Of a stretch of DNA of 64,000 nucleotides, positions 60,154 through 64,000 are shown piece after piece. The notes under the pieces were generated by a model. It did not search any database and had not been told where the DNA came from. It worked only from the letters and a program-made list of their open reading frames with translations. The translations under genes and the position numbers were made by a program. Positions within the stretch are counted from its first letter, which is position 1; each line of letters starts with the position of its first letter. The DNA is from Pseudomonadota bacterium (GTDB lineage Bacteria; Pseudomonadota; Gammaproteobacteria; Burkholderiales; Burkholderiaceae_F): the NCBI GenBank assembly GCA_021825945.1, contig JAKAFN010000006.1, forward strand, positions 62,001 through 126,000, read 5' to 3'.

Positions 60154-61743
60154 TCAGTGCCCTGCGGCAACGCTGGTTGTCGCGCCCCCGGCGCGTGTCG
60201 GTCGTACCAACCAGACCAGCGCGATGAGCACACCGAACAGCACGGCGCTGAGATGGAACATGTCCTCGACCGAAATCGTGTATGCCTGCTGCCGAACCAT
60301 CCGATCCAGAACGGCAAGAGCCTGTTCCCGGCTTGCACCCAGATCCTGAATTTGTCGCAGTACTTCCGCGGCGATCGGATTGCCGTACCCGAGATGGTCC
60401 ACCAGGCGCGCATGATGCTGGATCGCCCGATCGGTCCACCACGTCGTGTAGATCGAGGTGCCGAACGAGCCCGCCGTGATGCGGGCGAAATTCGACAAAC
60501 CGGTGGCGGCGGCGATGCGATGCTGGGGCAGCCCGCCCAGCACGATCGAGAACAGGGGGATGAAGAACATCGAACTTGCGATGCCCTGGACCACGGTCGG
60601 CATCGCGTAGTCCCAATAGCCGCTGTCACTGGTGAAGTGCGAGCGCATCCAGAACACCACCATGAACACCGAGAAGGATGCGGTGGTCAGCAGCCGGGTG
60701 TCGATGCGATCGAGGTAGCGGCCCACCAGGGGCGATAGGGCCAGGGCGAACAGGCCGACCCAGGCCATGACCTCGCCGGCCTGCGTTGCGGTGTATCCGA
60801 CGAACTCCTGCAGCCACAGCGGCAGGAGCACCAGGCTGCCGAAGAACATCGCGTACGACAGTCCCATCATCAAGGTGCCGATCGCGAAATTGCGCCGGCG
60901 GAAGAGGCTCAGGTCGACCACCGGATGGGTCTCCGACAGTTCCCAGATCAGAAACAGCACGAAACCGACGAAAGCCGCCACCGCCAGCGCGATGATGACG
61001 TGGGAGCCGAACCAGTCGAGTTCCTGTCCCTTGTCCAGCATGATCTGCAGCGAACCGACCCAGAGCACCAGAAGTACCAGCCCCACCCGGTCGATCGGCA
61101 GTTTGCGGATCGGGGTCTCGCGATTGCGGTAGATCGCCAGTGTCACCAGTCCGCATGTCACCCCGACCGGGACATTGATGTAGAAGATCCACGGCCAGGA
61201 AACGTTGTCGGTGATCCACCCGCCCATCAGCGGACCGGTGATCGGTGCCACCAGCGTGGTCATCGACCACATCGCGAGCGCCATGCCGGATCGTTCCTTG
61301 GGATAGCTGGAAAGGAGGAGCGTCTGGGACAGCGGAATCATCGGTCCGGCCGACGCCCCCTGCAGCACCCGGAACAGGATCAGCACCTGCAGACTCGGCG
61401 CATGGCCGCAGAGGAAGGAGAACAGCGTGAAAAACGCGATGCTGCCCAGGAACATCCGAACCGAGCCGAAGCGCTGCGCAAGAAAGCCGGTCAACGGCAC
61501 CGCGATCGCATTGGCGACCCCAAACGAGGTGATCACCCAGGTCCCTTCGGAGGCGCCGACGCCGAGATCGCCGGCGATCGATGGGATCGACACGTTGGCG
61601 ATCGACGTGTCGAGCACGTTCATGAACGTTGCCAGACTGAGCGCCAGCGTGCCCAGCACCAAGGTGCCGCCCGCCAGCGGCTCCCACCGGGGCGCTGCCT
61701 CGCTGGCTTGTGGGGGCGTTGCGGCGGCGCTCGGCTCGATCAC
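60154..61743 (-). CDS. DHA2-family (EmrB-like) MFS drug exporter
   Basis: 529 residues with 14 predicted TM helices. Motif A-like 'GFLAQRFGSVRMF', motif C-like 'GPLMGGWITDN', and 'FMNVLDTSIANVSIPSIAGDLG' near TM1, the DHA2 hallmark with Asp in TM1. EmrB proteins pump hydrophobic compounds with an EmrA adaptor; no emrA lies next to it. GTG 61743 is preceded by CCGGAGACGATAG. It is a single gene, convergent with the phosphoribosyltransferase gene and divergent from the DUF5666 gene. Confidence 0.9.
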   Translation of the reverse strand: MIEPSAAATPPQASEAAPRWEPLAGGTLVLGTLALSLATFMNVLDTSIANVSIPSIAGDLGVGASEGTWVITSFGVANAIAVPLTGFLAQRFGSVRMFLGSIAFFTLFSFLCGHAPSLQVLILFRVLQGASAGPMIPLSQTLLLSSYPKERSGMALAMWSMTTLVAPITGPLMGGWITDNVSWPWIFYINVPVGVTCGLVTLAIYRNRETPIRKLPIDRVGLVLLVLWVGSLQIMLDKGQELDWFGSHVIIALAVAAFVGFVLFLIWELSETHPVVDLSLFRRRNFAIGTLMMGLSYAMFFGSLVLLPLWLQEFVGYTATQAGEVMAWVGLFALALSPLVGRYLDRIDTRLLTTASFSVFMVVFWMRSHFTSDSGYWDYAMPTVVQGIASSMFFIPLFSIVLGGLPQHRIAAATGLSNFARITAGSFGTSIYTTWWTDRAIQHHARLVDHLGYGNPIAAEVLRQIQDLGASREQALAVLDRMVRQQAYTISVEDMFHLSAVLFGVLIALVWLVRPTRAGGATTSVAAGH

Positions 61744-61992
61744 CTATCGTCTCCGGCCGGGTGAGGAATTTCCCCGGGAGTCTTCGCAGGCCCGGGGTGG
61801 TCGCAAGGTTGCGGTAGCGGCGCGCGAGTACTGTACCGCACCCGCCGCCCGCCGCCGGGTGTGGGGCACGTCGAATCGTTCTCCCATGCCCAACGGCATT
61901 CTTCTTCCGCAGCGGCAACAATCGGTAACGCATTCGATGCCCGGGTTCGGTCTCCGGTTCAGGTTTCGTTGGTAGAAACCCGTACGGTACCT

Positions 61993-63747
61993 ATGTTGAT
62001 GCCCATGACTGCAACCACCGCAACCCGAATCTCGATCATCGACCGGATCCGCCGGCACACGACCTGGCTGGTGGCGGCGTTGCTGCCCCTGCTGGGGGCG
62101 GGCGCGCTGAGTTCGGCGCTGAGTTCCTGTGGCGGCGGTGTTGCGGCTCTGGCCTTGGGTGGTGTCGGCACCGGGGGCACGGGGCTGACGATCGGTACGG
62201 TGGTCGCGCTCGGCAGCGTGGGGGTCGACGATCACGAGTACGACAGTCAGGCGCCGCAGTATTACGAAGACGGCAATGCGACGGCCACGCCGGCGACCGT
62301 GGTGGGCCTGGGGCAACGCATCCATGTAGAGACGGATGCGGCGAACAATCCGCTGACGATGACCGTCGAGCCGACCTTGGTCGGAACCATCCAGGGAACA
62401 CCGACGATTCATGCCGATGGCGTGACCGGCAGCTTCGTCGTCAACGGCGTGACGGTGGTGACCAACATCGACCCGGCGGCGGGACCGGTCACGTTCTATG
62501 TCGGCTTGACCGACATCACCAGCCTGGCCGACGGTACCCGGGTCCAGGTCCACGGACTTTTTCATGGAAACGCCGGTGGGACGGGCAACACGATCCAGGC
62601 GACGCGGATCGCGCTGTCGCCGGCGACCGACACCGCGACGCGCATCACCGGGGTCGTCACCGGCCTGGCGCCGAATGCCACCGGGGAGTCCTTCCAGATC
62701 GCCGGAAGCGGCATGACCGTGCAGATGACCTCGGCCACGCCCACGGAGCCGGCCGGTGCGGCACTTGCCAATGGACAGGTCGTTAACGTCCTGAGCGCGA
62801 CTGCGCCGAGCGGCACGATGATCGCCGCCGACAATGTTCGGATTCATGGCCTCGCCGGCACGACGACCACCGCGGCGGTGGAAGGCCTGGCCTCGGGTTC
62901 GGGCGGCGTCTTCACGGTGGACGGGGTCGCGGTCGATGCCACGGCGCCAGGCCTGCCGGCGGTCCACGACGGCGATGCGATCGTGGTCACCGGCCAGGAA
63001 GACGCGAACGGAACCTTGCATGCGAGCGCGATCCGCGCCTACGCGACGCAGCCCGCGCAGGTCCGCCTGAAGGGCACGATCACGGGGTATGTGAGCGACT
63101 CGAGATTCCTCGTGCGCGGGGTTCCGGTCGACGCCGGCGGCGTGGTCGTGACCACGGTCGCGGGCGGCACGCCGGCAGCGCTTGGAAACGGCGTGTATGT
63201 CGAAATCACAGGCAATCCGGGTGGTTCGGGCCAAGGGGATGTCGTGGTTGCGGCGAGCGTCGCCAGTTCCTCGGTGCCTCCGGTCGGCGCGGTGGTCGAC
63301 TACCTCGGAACCATCGGGGGTTTCGTCGGTGATGCGAGCCCGTTCACGCTTCGGGGGACCTTCGGCGGCGTGACCGATCCGACGGTGACCTTGACCGACA
63401 ACGTCCAGACCGTCAACGGCACGGAAGGCAGTCTTGCCGACGGCAAGGCGGTCGAAGTCGAGGGGACGGTCACGGCGAACGGATTGACGGTGTACAGCCT
63501 GACCTTCCTCGGCAGCGCGCCGACCCCGTCCGATACCAATGGCGTGGTCCACGGGTACGTTGCCGGCGGATCGGCATTCACCGTCAACGGCATCGTCCTG
63601 ACGTTGACGGGTGCGACGATGTTCTACGACGGCACCGCTACGTCGACGCCGCCGCCCTGGTTCACCGACGGGGCGCCGGTCGAGGTCAACTACACCCAGT
63701 CGGGTGGACAGAACCTCGCGCAATCGATCAACTTTGACGGCGACTGA
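61993..63747 (+). CDS. DUF5666-domain lipoprotein
   Basis: 584 residues. Basic N-terminus, hydrophobic helix (~24-44) and lipobox-like 'LSSC' with Cys46 followed by Gly-rich residues, so a likely lipoprotein. The rest is a chain of ~60-80-residue beta-strand modules (about six), each with 'GTIxGxVxxxxFxVxGxxVxxx...L.xGxxVxVxG' pattern, e.g. 'RLKGTITGYVSDSRFLVRGVPVDAG' and 'YLGTIGGFVGDASPFTLRGTFGG'. These are DUF5666/OB-like repeats; function unknown, perhaps surface structural. ATG 61993 or 62005 starts the protein. Confidence 0.75.
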   Translation: MLMPMTATTATRISIIDRIRRHTTWLVAALLPLLGAGALSSALSSCGGGVAALALGGVGTGGTGLTIGTVVALGSVGVDDHEYDSQAPQYYEDGNATATPATVVGLGQRIHVETDAANNPLTMTVEPTLVGTIQGTPTIHADGVTGSFVVNGVTVVTNIDPAAGPVTFYVGLTDITSLADGTRVQVHGLFHGNAGGTGNTIQATRIALSPATDTATRITGVVTGLAPNATGESFQIAGSGMTVQMTSATPTEPAGAALANGQVVNVLSATAPSGTMIAADNVRIHGLAGTTTTAAVEGLASGSGGVFTVDGVAVDATAPGLPAVHDGDAIVVTGQEDANGTLHASAIRAYATQPAQVRLKGTITGYVSDSRFLVRGVPVDAGGVVVTTVAGGTPAALGNGVYVEITGNPGGSGQGDVVVAASVASSSVPPVGAVVDYLGTIGGFVGDASPFTLRGTFGGVTDPTVTLTDNVQTVNGTEGSLADGKAVEVEGTVTANGLTVYSLTFLGSAPTPSDTNGVVHGYVAGGSAFTVNGIVLTLTGATMFYDGTATSTPPPWFTDGAPVEVNYTQSGGQNLAQSINFDGD

Positions 63748-63794
63748 GTGAGCGGGCGGGCGGCGCCGCGGGGCCCTCGATGTGCGGCCGAGTC

Positions 63795-64000
63795 TCAGCG
63801 CCCCAGCGCCGCCTCGATGTCCCGGTCGAGTGCCTCCGGCCGCACCGACGGGGCATAACGCCCGCATACCGTTCCGTGGCGGTCGACGAGGAACTTGGTG
63901 AAATTCCACTTGATCCGCTTCGTGCCGAAGATGCCCGGCGCGGCATTCGTGAGGTGGCGGTAGAGCGGGTGGATGCCGCGGCCCTTGACGTCGAGCTTGG
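63795..64000 (-). CDS. Glutathione peroxidase-like protein, C-terminal part, 5' truncated by window end
   Basis: 67 residues before the stop codon; the start lies past base 64000. 'HPLYRHL', 'IKWNFTKFLVDRHGTV', 'RYAPSVRPEALDRDIEAAL' match the C-terminus of the GPx/BtuE family, which reduces hydroperoxides with a Cys (or Sec) nucleophile. 'KWNFTKFLVDR' is the family signature around the catalytic Trp and Asn. The peroxidatic Cys is in the missing part, so specificity cannot be judged. Confidence 0.82.
   Translation of the reverse strand, partial: KLDVKGRGIHPLYRHLTNAAPGIFGTKRIKWNFTKFLVDRHGTVCGRYAPSVRPEALDRDIEAALGR

Overview
The window is one strongly GC-rich, densely coded bacterial chromosome segment that looks like core genome. 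I saw no transposase, integrase, CRISPR array, rRNA or tRNA gene. Gene order points to a betaproteobacterium: ispG-hisS-yfgM-bamB-der-hfq-hflX-hflK-hflC-hisZ-purA runs unbroken on the + strand, and hisZ between hflC and purA is a betaproteobacterial arrangement (gammaproteobacteria have hflC-purA without hisZ). surE-pcm-nlpD, Pal, BamB, PilW and lipoprotein signals indicate a Gram-negative envelope with type IV pili. Genus cannot be named from sequence alone.

Layout. 1-10.7 kb (+): tail of mnmC, serine acetyltransferase, folD, a ThiD-ThiE fusion, a heme-globin/GAF/EAL c-di-GMP phosphodiesterase, and the long-form purL. 10.8-13.6 kb (-): an FtsH-type protease translationally coupled to a CcoG-like membrane Fe-S protein. 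13.8-16.9 kb (+): host-attachment-family protein, arginase, a secreted Gly/Trp/Pro-rich repeat protein, an unrecognised lipoprotein and a 59-residue protein. 17-26.7 kb (-): a three-gene RND efflux operon, a monohaem cytochrome c, Pal, a ClC channel and a diiron-type MBL protein. 27-31.2 kb (+): pirin, cytochrome P450 overlapping pabB, and a small HTH regulator with likely operator repeats. 31.2-36.8 kb: an EamA transporter (-), a DUF748/AsmA-like giant with five 132-nt internal repeats (+), and an AI-2E-family transporter (+). 36.8-39.3 kb (-): cutA, SDR and TAXI-type binding protein operon.

39.3-60.1 kb (+) is housekeeping: surE-pcm-nlpD followed directly by a DnaQ-like exonuclease and rlmD (rpoS is missing from its usual place), ndk, rlmN-pilW-rodZ-ispG-hisS-yfgM-bamB-der, then hfq-hflX-hflKC-hisZ-purA and a phosphoribosyltransferase. 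Many of these genes overlap by 4-35 nt, so translation is probably coupled. 60.1-64 kb holds a DHA2 drug exporter (-), a DUF5666 lipoprotein (+) and the 3' end of a glutathione peroxidase (-).

I found no obvious defence or mobile system. The least explained items are the secreted-repeat/lipoprotein/59-aa block, the P450-pabB pair with its structured leader, the C-terminal domain of the globin-EAL sensor, the ftsH/Fe-S protein pair, and the absence of rpoS behind nlpD.
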